From DATDAW01 sp036524675 (GTDB lineage Bacteria > Verrucomicrobiota > Verrucomicrobiia > Chthoniobacterales > DASVRZ01), in NCBI GenBank assembly GCA_036524675.1, contig DATDBU010000037.1, positions 1 to 58,371 of the forward strand: 58,371 bases of DNA, given 5' to 3'. Shown here piece by piece: positions 15,411 through 25,800 of this stretch (positions are counted from its first letter, which is position 1; each line of letters begins with the position of its first letter). Position numbers and translations under genes: made by a program. Below the pieces are notes generated by a model. That model was not told the origin of the DNA. It saw only the letters and a list, made by a program, of their open reading frames with translations, and made no database searches.

Positions 15411-17366
15411 TTAAAGCCGCTTCTGCGAATCAGCTTCGATAGCTGTCCAGAGCGAGGTCAGCGAATCGGCGACTTTCGTCTTTAGCGCAGCCAATTCTTC
15501 CGGCGTAAAGGCTTTGCCTGCGCTCGGTTCAACCTTGGCAAAAAGGTAATATTTGATTTTCGGCTCTGTGCCAGACGGGCGGACTGCAATCCTACGACCA
15601 TCGGCCAGCTCGACGATGATCATTTTTTCCTTCGGAATGGTGTCGCCTTCGCTGTCTGTGAAGGTTTCGCTGGCGAAATTCTTCAACGCAACGACCGGGC
15701 TGCCGTCCAGTTCCGTTGGTGGATTTTCCGCGTAGGAGGCGACCAGCTTGGCGATTTGCGCCGCGCCTGACGCTCCTTCGAAAACGAGGGAATTGGATTT
15801 TTCCAAGTAGTAACCGAACTCGGAATAGATGGCGTCGAGAAGCTGGTCGAGCGTTTGACCGCGAGATTTCGCGTACGCAGCGACCTCCGCGAACATCACC
15901 GTCGCGCCATTGCCGTCCTTGTCGCGGACGAAATCGGCGCCGCTGTAACCGTAGCTTTCTTCGCCACCGAACACGTAGAATTTCGAATGCTGGAGGCGCA
16001 GCGCGCGGGTTTCCTGTTCGGAGAGCGTCCGGTATTTCGCCGGGTCGACGCCAGGAATGGCTTTTTCGTATTTTCCGAGTTTTTCACCAATGTACTTGAA
16101 ACCGGTGAGCGTTTCGACGACGTGCAAACCGTATTTTTGAGCGATGGATTTCTGCAAGTCGGTGGTGACGAAGGTCTTAATGATGACACCGCTGCTCGCA
16201 TTCGCGGGAGTGAGCACACCGCGATCGAAATACGCTTTTGTGCGATACCAAGCCATCAACGAGCCGATCTGGTTGCCGGTGAACAACTTGATGGAACCGT
16301 CCTGCGCGCGGTAAGCCACGCCCATGCGGTCGCAATCCGGGTCTGTCGCAATGACCAGATCCGCGCCGGTCTCCGTTGCCTGAGTGACGGCGAGGGAAAG
16401 CGCTTCCGCATTTTCCGGGTTTGGGCTCTTTACGGTCGGGAAACGGCCGTCGTGCTGATCCTGAGCGGCGACGGTGGTGAAATTAAATCCGAGCTTCTTG
16501 AAGATCGGGACGATGATCTCACCGCCAGTGCCGTGGATGGGCGAGAAGACGATTTTCAGGTCGCTGTTTTTGACCAGATTCGGGTCGAGCAAAAGCGTCT
16601 CGAGGCGTTCGATGTAGGCCGCATCCACTTCCGCGCCAAGGACATGCAATGTTCCGCGGGCAGCCTCCGGGAGAGGCGTGTATTCGTCGCTTTCGAGGGC
16701 GTTGACTTTGGCGATAATGCCGCTCGCGTGTGGCTCGACCACCTGTGCGCCATCGAGGAAATAGACTTTGTAGCCGTTGTCATGCGGTGGGTTATGGCTG
16801 GCCGTGAGAACGATGCCAGCGAGGGCGCCGGTGTAGCGGACAGCAAAGCTCAACTCCGGCGTCGAACGCGGTGCACCGAAAAGATAAACATCCGCGCCGA
16901 GGTCGGTAGCGACTTTGGCAGTGAACTCCGCGAAATCCCGCGAAAAGTGGCGGGTATCATGCGCGATGGCGATGGATGGTTTTCCTCCGCGCCCTTCCTT
17001 GGCTAGGAACTCTGCAATGTACCCAACCAGCCCCTGAGTGGCGCGGCTGACGTTGTAAGAGTTCATCGCGTTCGTTCCGACGCAGGGAAACTCAGGACGA
17101 CCAAGCGCTGTCGGTGTGCCGGTTTCCGCTTTGGTGACATTGCGCCCGATCGTGCGTCCGCGCAGACCGCCAGTTCCGAAGGCGAGCGTGCGGAAGAACC
17201 GGTCGTTGAGTTCGGTCCAATTGGCGGCGGCGATCAGTTCGTCGACGCTGGCGGCATAAAGTGGAGAGGTGCTCCGCGCGAGCAACTGTTTGATGTTGGC
17301 AGCGGAGGAGGCGAGGAGGTGACCGGCGGCGACGGCCTGGTCGAGAAGGGCATTGCGATCGCTCAT
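15411..17366 (-). CDS. Phosphoglucomutase/phosphomannomutase family enzyme
   Basis: A 651-residue alpha-D-phosphohexomutase. All four active-site loops are visible. The catalytic Ser is in TASHNPPHDNGYK (S190), the Mg-binding loop is DPDCDRMG (D342, D344, D346), the sugar loop is GGEESYG at 467-473, and the phosphate loop is RPSGTEPKIK from R596. Length and motif spacing fit the long PgcA-type (alpha-phosphoglucomutase) branch better than short ManB or GlmM. It would interconvert glucose 1-phosphate and glucose 6-phosphate for glycogen and nucleotide-sugar supply. It is divergent from serB, with a 56-base spacer. Confidence 0.92.
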   Translation of the reverse strand: MSDRNALLDQAVAAGHLLASSAANIKQLLARSTSPLYAASVDELIAAANWTELNDRFFRTLAFGTGGLRGRTIGRNVTKAETGTPTALGRPEFPCVGTNAMNSYNVSRATQGLVGYIAEFLAKEGRGGKPSIAIAHDTRHFSRDFAEFTAKVATDLGADVYLFGAPRSTPELSFAVRYTGALAGIVLTASHNPPHDNGYKVYFLDGAQVVEPHASGIIAKVNALESDEYTPLPEAARGTLHVLGAEVDAAYIERLETLLLDPNLVKNSDLKIVFSPIHGTGGEIIVPIFKKLGFNFTTVAAQDQHDGRFPTVKSPNPENAEALSLAVTQATETGADLVIATDPDCDRMGVAYRAQDGSIKLFTGNQIGSLMAWYRTKAYFDRGVLTPANASSGVIIKTFVTTDLQKSIAQKYGLHVVETLTGFKYIGEKLGKYEKAIPGVDPAKYRTLSEQETRALRLQHSKFYVFGGEESYGYSGADFVRDKDGNGATVMFAEVAAYAKSRGQTLDQLLDAIYSEFGYYLEKSNSLVFEGASGAAQIAKLVASYAENPPTELDGSPVVALKNFASETFTDSEGDTIPKEKMIIVELADGRRIAVRPSGTEPKIKYYLFAKVEPSAGKAFTPEELAALKTKVADSLTSLWTAIEADSQKRL

Positions 17367-17422
17367 ACCGGCGATTTAGTCTTTCGCCCGCTGGATTGCA
17401 ATTCTATGTTCGCCGGCCTGAC

Positions 17423-18274
17423 ATGGTTTTCATTTTAACTTTGGTCAATACGAACGGTCTGGAGGTGCCGGTTGAAAAAGAAGCTCCGGATTTTTTACGG
17501 GCTCACGGCGCGGAAGTGTTTGGCGTGAGACGATTTGGGAATGCGGTGGACGTTGAATTCTCCGGCGGATCAATCGATCCAACAGCGCAGGCGGAAATCT
17601 GGAAAGTAGATTTTGCTGTCCAGCCAGCCGCTTCCAGACAGAAAAAATTACTCGTTTCCGATATGGAATCGACGCTGGTGGAGAACGAGTTTCTCGATGA
17701 TCTGGCTGCATTGACCGGAGTTGGGGACAAGGTCCGGGAAATCACTGCTCGTGCGATGAATGGCGAGATTGATTTTGCGGGTTCCCTCCGGGCCAGGCTC
17801 GCGCTTCTGGCCGGCCAACCTGTCGATCTGCTCGAAAAAGCCTGGACTGGTCTGCGTTGGATGCCCGGTGCGAAGAAATTGGTTGAAACCCTTCGCTCAA
17901 ACGGCATCCGAACCGTGATCGTTTCGGGCGGCTTTAAGATTTTTACCGGCCGCGTTCGGGAACTCCTCGGCGCCGATGCCGATATTGCCAACGATGTGGA
18001 AATCGTCGACGGGAAACTGACGGGGGCGCCGATTGAACCGATTCTCGGCAAAGAAACCAAGCAACGTATTCTTGAATCCACGGCTGCGGAGATGGGTATT
18101 TCTCTGGATGAAACCCTGGCTGTAGGCGACGGCGCGAACGATTTGCCGATGCTGCAAACGGCTGGTCTCGGCGTGGCTTTTCGAGCCAAACCCAGTGTCG
18201 CTGCTGCTGCGCGATGCCGCGTGAAATGCTCGGATTTAACGGCGCTGCTCGCCTTTATCGGCATATCGGAATAA
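17423..18274 (+). CDS. serB: Phosphoserine phosphatase (SerB-like HAD), variant motif I
   Basis: A 283-residue HAD phosphatase for the last step of serine synthesis. There is an ACT-like N-terminal region of about 70 residues, then HAD motif I VSDMEST (D80, E82), motif II IVSGGFK, and motif IV GDGANDLPML with the conserved GDGxND. Classic SerB has DxDST; here the second Asp, the acid/base, is Glu. The cap region with RLALLAG is typical. An in-frame TTG lies 27 bases upstream; the ATG at 17423 is preferred. A hairpin follows the stop at 18313-18330. The family call is firm; the Asp to Glu change deserves a check. Confidence 0.88.
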   Translation: MVFILTLVNTNGLEVPVEKEAPDFLRAHGAEVFGVRRFGNAVDVEFSGGSIDPTAQAEIWKVDFAVQPAASRQKKLLVSDMESTLVENEFLDDLAALTGVGDKVREITARAMNGEIDFAGSLRARLALLAGQPVDLLEKAWTGLRWMPGAKKLVETLRSNGIRTVIVSGGFKIFTGRVRELLGADADIANDVEIVDGKLTGAPIEPILGKETKQRILESTAAEMGISLDETLAVGDGANDLPMLQTAGLGVAFRAKPSVAAAARCRVKCSDLTALLAFIGISE

Positions 18275-18312
18275 ACGACCTAAAACCGTTGCGACCCCTT
18301 CCGTGACAAAGC

Positions 18313-18330
18313 GCGATGCTCGTGCATCGC
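18313..18330. terminator. Hairpin after serB
   Basis: A perfect 7-base stem, GCGATGC and GCATCGC, encloses a 4-base loop between convergent serB and the glycosyltransferase gene. There is no U-tract, so it is at best a weak or factor-assisted terminator. Confidence 0.45.
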
Positions 18331-18369
18331 CGTTCTGCTCCGAGATAGGTTTTGGGGCGATGGGTTCAC

Positions 18370-19548
18370 TTAGGGTCGATAGGCGCGGCCTTTCCATGTG
18401 ACGCCGCCTGTGTGACTGCGGATAAAGCTGTTAATGGCCATGGCAATGCCGAGGGCGTAGCCCACTGGATGAAGGAGTGTGCCGAGGAGGCTGGTGCGAT
18501 AGTTAATCGCAATCGCAAAACGCAAAATGTAGATCAGGGCAACCGCAGAAAGGGCCAGCGGATCGCTCCATCCTCCCGATATGAGGAGCAATATCGGAAA
18601 AATCATCACAAGGAATTGAACGGCGAGTCCGAGCACAAAAAAAGGCACATTGCCGCTTACTACCGGCCAGAGGTTTTTGGTGAAACCTTCCCATAACTGG
18701 CTGAACGATTGATACATGCGTGTGCTGACGACGTGCGTGCCATCGCAGTTTTGGACCACCTTCCCCTCGCTGGTATGCTGGGCGATGAGCCGACCAAGAG
18801 TAATGTCCTCGACGATCTCGTTGGGAATTCCCGCGTGACCGCCGATGGAGTCGTAAGCAGTGCGTTTGAACAGGATGTATTGGCCGCACGCGATGCCGAA
18901 GTTGCGACAACGTTTCGGGCCGAGAAAGCGGGCGAGGGCGGGGCGTTTTTGCGCGAGGTCCAGCAGCCACAGCGGGGTGGCGGCACCGGAAAGCACGAAC
19001 AAAAGAGGGATCACGCATTTCTCGCTCCATGTTTTCGTTTCCTGAAATGGCCAGACGGAAAGTAAATCGGCGTTGCGCGCAAGCGATTGCGCCATCGCCG
19101 CGCGCAGCGCGAAGGGTTCGTGATAAGTGTCCGCGTCCGTAAAAAGCAGAAATTCGCCACGAGCCGCCTGGGAAAGTTGATGGCACGCCCAGGGCTTGCC
19201 GACCCAGCCCGGCGGAAGCGGTTCGCCGGCAATGAAGCGAAATTTTTCATGGCCCGGCTCAAACCCAAGTTTGCGAGCGATATCAGCCGTTCGATCCTCC
19301 GACTGATCGTCCAACAACACCACTTCGTAGTCCGGATAATCCTGCGCCTGCAGCGAGGCCAGGCAACGTCCGATCGTGACTTCTTCATTTCGAGCCGGGA
19401 CCAGGATCGATACCATCGGCGGTTTCGATGGCAGGTTGGACCCTGTCGAGAGTCTCGGCACGACACGGAGATTCAGCACGAAATTAACCAACAGCAGCCC
19501 AAGCACACCGAGCACCCAGCCGTAGTAAAGCGCAGCAAGCGTCTGCAC
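18370..19548 (-). CDS. Membrane GT2 glycosyltransferase (CrtQ/HpnB-like)
   Basis: A 392-residue family 2 glycosyltransferase. A membrane helix lies at about 8-28. The GT-A domain starts with VSILVPARNEEVTIGRCL, has the DxD-type FTDAD (D138, D140) and VEDITLG, and three to four hydrophobic segments follow from about 295. The ending GGVTWKGRAY is the hallmark of the carotenoid/hopanoid-associated group (CrtQ, HpnB). The sugar acceptor is probably a membrane lipid, but neither donor nor acceptor can be read from the sequence. The start is a GTG at 19548. The gene lies 16 bases downstream of the APC permease on the same strand, so they may be co-transcribed. Confidence 0.8.
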   Translation of the reverse strand: MQTLAALYYGWVLGVLGLLLVNFVLNLRVVPRLSTGSNLPSKPPMVSILVPARNEEVTIGRCLASLQAQDYPDYEVVLLDDQSEDRTADIARKLGFEPGHEKFRFIAGEPLPPGWVGKPWACHQLSQAARGEFLLFTDADTYHEPFALRAAMAQSLARNADLLSVWPFQETKTWSEKCVIPLLFVLSGAATPLWLLDLAQKRPALARFLGPKRCRNFGIACGQYILFKRTAYDSIGGHAGIPNEIVEDITLGRLIAQHTSEGKVVQNCDGTHVVSTRMYQSFSQLWEGFTKNLWPVVSGNVPFFVLGLAVQFLVMIFPILLLISGGWSDPLALSAVALIYILRFAIAINYRTSLLGTLLHPVGYALGIAMAINSFIRSHTGGVTWKGRAYRP

Positions 19549-19564
19549 AACAAAGGATTATGGA

Positions 19565-21379
19565 TTAACCATAAATGACGAGCTGGATATCTTCCGGCAA
19601 TCCGAGCGCGACTTCATTGACCACATTTCCCTTGAGCAAACGCCCAAGCGACAACCGGTGCGACGCGCCTAGCATGAGCATGTCCACTCCGAGCGTTGCC
19701 GCGAGATCGAGAATCGTCAAGGCAGGGGCTGTGCTGGTCACAAATATCGGTAAAACCGGCACATCGTGCTCTTTGCCGAGATTCAGCATCACGCTCATGA
19801 TCGCATGGGCCTGCGGATCATCCTGCCATTTTGCCTTCTGCGTCTCGGGCGTTGACGGCATGAACACGGCGATTTCTTTCACATACACGACGTAAAGGGT
19901 CCCCTTGAGTAGACGTGCCTGGTCGAACGCATAGCGCAACACGGGATTTACGCCCCGCGCCGCCACCAGGATCCGCACGCCTTCATGGATTCGCGGTTCC
20001 AGCCGGGCCAGCGACTCGGGGGAAATCATTTCTGCGACTTCCTTTCGGACCGTCACCGTTTCCAGACCGGAGCGCTTCTGCGCCCAGGAACGCAGGCCCA
20101 TTCCAACGATGAGAATCACAACTACGAAAAACAGCGCTTCATGCTTGGTCCAGGCCAGCGTGAGCGCCACGGCTCCGACAATGACGAAGGTCACCGCCAT
20201 CAACGCCCGCTCGTACCATTTCACCTCCAGTTTTGGGTTCGCCGCGCACGAGCCCAAGTTGAGCGTGATCGCGCTTACCACGCCGATCGCATAAAGATTC
20301 CCGAGCGCCTCCAGGCTTCCCCCCGTAAACAGCAGGATTACGCAGGGCAGGACACTCGCCACCACCAGCGGGATGACCGGCACACCGTTTCGGTTCAGTT
20401 TCAGGAACGGCTTTGGCAGTTCGCCGTCGCGCGCCAGCATATAAAGCAAACCGATCAACGCCGTGATCGCTGTATTGACCGCGCTCATCAGCAGCAGGAA
20501 AAACACCAACCCCGTCACCCAGCCGAAGATCTGGCCAAAATGGAGGCCGAACGTCGCCGCGCCATAATGTTCCGAGAGGAAACGGATCATGTCCTCTTTG
20601 CGAGAGGCGAGCGTATCCTTCATTTCCTTTGGCAAGGAAAGCATCGCCCAGCCCAAGAGCGCAGTGCCGACCGTGACCTCGATTGCGACGGGCAAGATCG
20701 CTTTCAAGGCGGTCCTACCGACGCGAGGCGCTGCCGCAGTCGAGCCCTTGTCGAGCTTCATCACGCCGGTCAGATTCGCGATCGCCTCCACGCCGCTCAA
20801 GGCGAGGATTACGCTCACGAAAGCGACCCAGTTGTGCGACAGAGAATCATGCGACGGCTCGAAATGTGTCGTCGTCAGATGGGGTGCCGAAAGCAGGATC
20901 AAAGCGACGACCACCCCGATTGTTGGAATCGCAAGCGCTACGGCGACCGAGCCGCTGTGTTTTGGTCCAAAGGAATTCAAAACGCCAAACAACAGGATGC
21001 TCCCGATCGCCGCACCAACAACCAGGTGATTGGGCAAACCGAGATAGTGCATCGCTTCGAAGGCTGACAACGAAGCCGTTACGAGCAAATCTGCAGTGAG
21101 CAGCAGTGCACCGATAACCGCCAGCGTCCTTCCCTGGGCACGAGCCGCTGAATAAACGCCGCCGCCGTCTGGAAAACACCTGCATATTACCGCGTAGTTC
21201 GCGCCGACGAGCGCCGTCAACAAGCAGACGGCCAGGATGATGGGCATCGACGAGAACGCCGTCGCGGCAAATGCCAGGCCAATCACATACGCTTTGCTCG
21301 TGCCCCAATCTCCGTAGAGGAGCGCCGCCGCTCGTGCCCAATCAACATTTCGCGACCGGTGTTCTGAAATGTCTGCCAT
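19565..21379 (-). CDS. APC-superfamily permease with C-terminal USP domain
   Basis: A 604-residue transporter. About 12 hydrophobic segments fill residues 15-440, including CRCFPDGGGVYSAARAQG, the conserved GGG loop after TM2. Residues 470-604 form a universal-stress-protein-like domain (RILVAARGVNPVL, VVYVKEIAVF, LMLGASHRLSLGR). A permease plus cytoplasmic nucleotide-binding tail recalls KimA-type potassium importers and some amino-acid permeases. The substrate is unknown. The USP part may sense a nucleotide. It is upstream of the CrtQ-like gene on the same strand. About 220 bases separate it from the glycan island, and I see nothing in them. Confidence 0.8.
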   Translation of the reverse strand: MADISEHRSRNVDWARAAALLYGDWGTSKAYVIGLAFAATAFSSMPIILAVCLLTALVGANYAVICRCFPDGGGVYSAARAQGRTLAVIGALLLTADLLVTASLSAFEAMHYLGLPNHLVVGAAIGSILLFGVLNSFGPKHSGSVAVALAIPTIGVVVALILLSAPHLTTTHFEPSHDSLSHNWVAFVSVILALSGVEAIANLTGVMKLDKGSTAAAPRVGRTALKAILPVAIEVTVGTALLGWAMLSLPKEMKDTLASRKEDMIRFLSEHYGAATFGLHFGQIFGWVTGLVFFLLLMSAVNTAITALIGLLYMLARDGELPKPFLKLNRNGVPVIPLVVASVLPCVILLFTGGSLEALGNLYAIGVVSAITLNLGSCAANPKLEVKWYERALMAVTFVIVGAVALTLAWTKHEALFFVVVILIVGMGLRSWAQKRSGLETVTVRKEVAEMISPESLARLEPRIHEGVRILVAARGVNPVLRYAFDQARLLKGTLYVVYVKEIAVFMPSTPETQKAKWQDDPQAHAIMSVMLNLGKEHDVPVLPIFVTSTAPALTILDLAATLGVDMLMLGASHRLSLGRLLKGNVVNEVALGLPEDIQLVIYG

Positions 21380-21602
21380 TTTGAAGGAATTAAATCGGAC
21401 TCCCGAACGAAACCGGTCGGAAATTCAGCATGCCAGCGCTGATAAATGTCCGCTCCGTCTGGGTCAATGATTTAAACCCGAAAACGGCTTTTGAAGAGAT
21501 GAAAGGTGAAAAAGGAAAGAGGATCGCCAGATAAGCACAACCTGTGAGGGAACCAGGCAGGAGATGACCAAATGATTTGCGGGCACGTTACGCGGTGGCG
21601 GG

Positions 21603-22868
21603 TCATTTTAGCCCAGCTAGAATTGCCGCCAGGACAACTGCTGCGTTTGTTGCAAACAACTGCCGGAGAAAGTTCCAAGACCGCTGTAATGCGTGTGCAC
21701 TCCCATTTGCGGCCGCAGAATTCCGGACGACGGATTCTGCGTCCTGAAGGTAGGTCTCATCGGTTTCGAGGTGATTGGAGTGCAGGAAATCGAGGAATCG
21801 CTGCAGCAGCTGAGGGAATTTTCGAAGTGTTGGCCGATAATCGGTTTTGCGACAAACCTCAAAAGGCGAAGACGATTCAGACCATTGGTCCAATGTGAAC
21901 CACGGCAGGCCGAGGCATTCGACCAATTCCTGAGTACGTCGATCGTGCACCATGAATTGCGTAGGGACGCCGCTTTGCAACGCGACGATGCCGCCGTGGA
22001 ACCGAGGACCGATACAGAAGTGCTTGGATTGCATGAACTTGATCCAATCAGGAATGCACTCGAAGACGTGCGATTTTTCCTGGAAGAAACGCAATGCCGC
22101 GTCGGTGTCGGGCAGGCAAAAATATTTGCAGATCGTCGGGAGCGTAAGTTCCCCGGGCGTATCGAATGTTTGAGCAGCAGAATCCCACATGAATTTTTCG
22201 TTTTGTGGGACAAAGCTGCCTCCGTTCGCTGCGCCCCAGGAATGAAACCGTCGTAATTGGGGGCGCAGGGCGCGGACCTCATAAATGGTTGGGTCGGAAT
22301 TAAAGACGAATGCGAAAGTCTCCCGTGGCGGAGGCCGACGCGAGCCAAGCATTGAGATGGCCTTGGGTCTGAGGTAATAGGAGGCGCATCCAATGGGAAC
22401 GGCGTTGTGGATGTTCAATTTTGCCAGTAATTCCATCGTAAAAGCGCCGCGGACGCCGAGTGATACGGATTTTTCTGCGAGAACACGAATAAATCGTTCT
22501 GTTCCAGCGTGGAGTGGGAGTGGGCCGACGTGGTGGAGAGCAGCCTGGCTCCCCAACCCTATCACAACGACAGGGAGACGAACTTTGCGGAAGAATTCCG
22601 CTTCCGCGCTGTAGTCCGCATACGAGTTGATGAAATTTGAGGCGGGGACGATGATGCCGTCAAATTCTCGATGAAGGTCCTCAGGGTCGTCCTTTACGGT
22701 ATTCAGGAAACGAGATTCGGGATGGTGCTGGACAATTTCCCGCACCGAGTAACCAATCATCATATTGCCGAAGTTGTACCCGACAGCGGCAAATTTTTCG
22801 TTTGTCAGCCGGTGCTTCTCCGTGACAGCGGAGTTGGCACCCCAAAAAAGATAACGCTTCTTGGACAC
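21603..22868 (-). CDS. Polysaccharide pyruvyltransferase family protein
   Basis: A 421-residue protein of the pyruvyltransferase fold (CsaB/WcaK group), GT-B-like. Visible are an N-terminal Rossmann-like part (KRYLFWGANSA, YNFGNMMIGY), VVVIGLGSQA, VSLGVRGAFTMELL, and the family motif IGPRFHGGIVALQSGVP (the RxHG signature). Such enzymes add a ketal-linked pyruvate from phosphoenolpyruvate to surface sugars. A hydrophobic stretch at the extreme C-terminus (NAAVVLAAILAG) could anchor it to the membrane, which is unusual. It lies 9 bases downstream of the 1,977-residue gene, so they share an operon. Confidence 0.8.
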   Translation of the reverse strand: MSKKRYLFWGANSAVTEKHRLTNEKFAAVGYNFGNMMIGYSVREIVQHHPESRFLNTVKDDPEDLHREFDGIIVPASNFINSYADYSAEAEFFRKVRLPVVVIGLGSQAALHHVGPLPLHAGTERFIRVLAEKSVSLGVRGAFTMELLAKLNIHNAVPIGCASYYLRPKAISMLGSRRPPPRETFAFVFNSDPTIYEVRALRPQLRRFHSWGAANGGSFVPQNEKFMWDSAAQTFDTPGELTLPTICKYFCLPDTDAALRFFQEKSHVFECIPDWIKFMQSKHFCIGPRFHGGIVALQSGVPTQFMVHDRRTQELVECLGLPWFTLDQWSESSSPFEVCRKTDYRPTLRKFPQLLQRFLDFLHSNHLETDETYLQDAESVVRNSAAANGSAHALQRSWNFLRQLFATNAAVVLAAILAGLK

Positions 22869-22877
22869 GCGAGATTC

Positions 22878-25800
22878 TTAAGCGGCGGTTGCGGTTAGGG
22901 CGTCATGCTTTTCCGGCTGGGGCAGCCCCTGTCCAATCCGCTTCCATGCCTGACACTGTTGCTGGAATTTATTGAGGACTTCTTCGCTTTCCTTGGAGTC
23001 AAGTAGAAGAATCTCCGAGGCCTCTTTCAAGACGCGACTGCCCTCAAGCCATTCCAGATCTCCCGGAGGGTGGGTGCGTGCGTTGGAAGTATTCAGTCTC
23101 CAGAGATTCAAAGGGCGGGAAGAATATGCGATGCCTCCCCGCGAGCAGAGTCGTATCCAGAAAAGCCAGTCGGCGCAAAGCCGCATGGACGGATCCACGA
23201 AGTCATGGATATTCTGAAAGTTCTTCAACAACACAGCACTGGCGTTTGGCACCGTATTTTTCCGAAGCAAAGAATGCCGGATTTCCTTGCGGCCAATCTC
23301 CACAAAGTCGTTCTTCCACCGCGTAAAGCTAATATCCGATGTCCATTCAAGGGGAAGTCCCAGATCGTTTCCCCATCGATCGATCATCCGCGACTGGCAG
23401 TAAGCCAAAGATAGTGCTGGGAACTCTGAAAATTTAGCCAGCAAGACCTCCAAGAAAGCGGGGTCCGCTGCATCGTCAGATTCGGCAATCCAGATGTATT
23501 TTCCGCGAGCCATTGTCAGTCCCTTGCGCCATTGCCGAAACGTAGATCCGCTATTTGTCTCGCTAGGATGGAAAACCGCGCGGGAATCGCGCTCTACGAA
23601 CTGCCGGAGAATGTTAGAGCTGTCATCCCGGGAGTTATCGTCAAGGAGAATAATTTCCAGGTCCTGGATCGTCTGCCGCTGGATGGATTCGAGTCGTTCC
23701 GAAAGGAAGGATGCATGGTTATAATTCGGTACAATCACACTGACGAGAGGGCCACGGTCGTTTAAATTCAGACAGGGTGCCTTCCGATCTTGTTGAGCGT
23801 GATTCACGAGCACCATCGCGACATCCGCGGCGGTCGTGGTGCTCGAGTGCAGCCGGCCGACTTTCGAACAGGCAACCGCGCCCAAGCTAGCTCGTAATGA
23901 TTCGTTTTGGGCAAGCGTGAGAATCGCTCGACTGGCAGCATCCACGTCGTCGCGCGGCACCACAAAACCGCATTCTGTCCCAACGAATTCCGGCATCCCG
24001 CCACTTCCTTCGAAGCATACGATAGGCATTTTCGCGTGCGCTGCCTCCAGCGCCACTAACGGGAAAGGATCTTCACGGGACGAAAGAAGGAAAATCTTCC
24101 CCAGCGAAAAGTAGGCGCGTGGATTTGCCTTTTCGCCTAGGAATCGAACGGTTCCTTCCAAGCCTGCCACCCGGATCATGTTAGTAATGGTTTCCCGTTC
24201 CGCTTTTGTCCCGCCTCCGATCCATATAAACCGGAGATTCGGATTGTTGCGCGTTTTGTCCGCGATCTGGACAAATAGATCCGGGCCTTTTCTCCAGTCC
24301 ATGGTGCCGCAGCCAAAGACGACGATGTCGGTGCTGGAAAAGTCAAATTCAGCGCCAATATCCGGGTCGACATCAACTTCCAAATCGATGGATGGGTAGA
24401 TTGTGGTGATGGCTTCGCTGGCAATCTGGTGAGTTTCGCGAAGGTTCCTGGCGACCGGCGACGACACCGCGATAAAGTGGTCCGTGCATTTCACGGTGGC
24501 AGCCATGATCCCACGCGGGGCCCAACGTTCGATAGATGCCTGTAACTCGTGAACATGCGTAACTACGGGACAATCCAAGAATCGAAGACTGGCAAGGGTC
24601 GGACCATTTACCACAGTGTTCGAATAAATGACGCCAGGAACAGGAGAAGCAAAGCGTACCAGTTCTATCCCCCGCCGTTCCGGATCGGTGAAATCCGACA
24701 ATGCTAGCGTTGGACAAAGAGTATCGAATTCCGATCTTAAGGCGCCATCCTTTACAAGGATAAGTTTGAAATGGAATGGCCTTGTTCTTGTCCATTCCCG
24801 CAAAATAGTTAGAAGAGCCATCTGAGCTCCGTTGCGACAGGCGTCGTGTGAGATAATAAGAACGGTGATGTCTGTTGCGACCTCCATTTTTGGGGCAACT
24901 TCCTCCTTCCATCCTGCAGGGATCGACAGGCGCAAAGCATGTCGAGTGGTTTCGAGGTGGACATAACCCTGCCGCAAATCCGGCTCGAGATAGCATCCTT
25001 CGCCCCATTCGTTCCAGGCATTGATGAAAAGCAATTGTTCCTCCCCTTCAAACTGAGACATCGTCTGGAGGGTTGCAGCACGGAGCCATTGAAAATATTT
25101 GGCAGGAGAGCTTTTAGTAAAAACGGAGCTAGACTGGAGTCGTCGCGGCGTGTTATCCCATTGCGGTATTACGCCGCGGAAAAGCTTGAAGGTCTTTGCA
25201 GGATCCCGAATATAGGACCTCGCGAAGTCATCATATTGGTAGAGATTTCCTGAGAAATCTTTAATGGCGTTAACCGCTTCTGGATCGCGCAGCGTATAGT
25301 GAAGGTCGCCGAAACCGAGCGGTGGGAATTGAATGAGGGCGTCCAGCCCTGTCGTTTTGGGATCGTCGAAGTTGAAGGCTCGCATCGCCGCCAGATAAAT
25401 CTCGCCGATACCTTCCTTTCGGCAGACTGCTCTCCAAAGGGCGAATGTTTCGCGAGGATTTGGAAATAAGCCGGGACGATAGGTTAGGAGCAAAGGTCGT
25501 CCATTGACCCGGATGTAACGACTATCGCGAAAATAATGGATTACGTGCCGGATAAATGCCTCATCGTCGGCCGCACTATGCTGTTGGCCGATTAAGACTT
25601 CCTTCTCGCGTCCATCCCAGCGGCGGGACCAGTTTTCGTTCGCCCAGCAAAGGCAGAAGGGAAAATCAGGTTTGCCAGATTCCAGCAAAGCTTCCAAAGG
25701 CTTTTCGAGCAGCAGCTTGCCGTTAAACCAATACATGTAATAACAGAAGCCATGGAGACCATATTCCCGAGCCATACTGGCCTGGCGCTCTCGCACAGCA

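Noticed and set aside
15855..17006. 383-codon plus-strand frame opposite phosphoglucomutase
   Set aside because: Mirror frame of a gene whose four active-site loops are intact.
19985..21067. 360-codon plus-strand frame opposite the APC permease
   Set aside because: Arg-, His- and Gln-rich translation typical of the antisense of membrane-helix codons.
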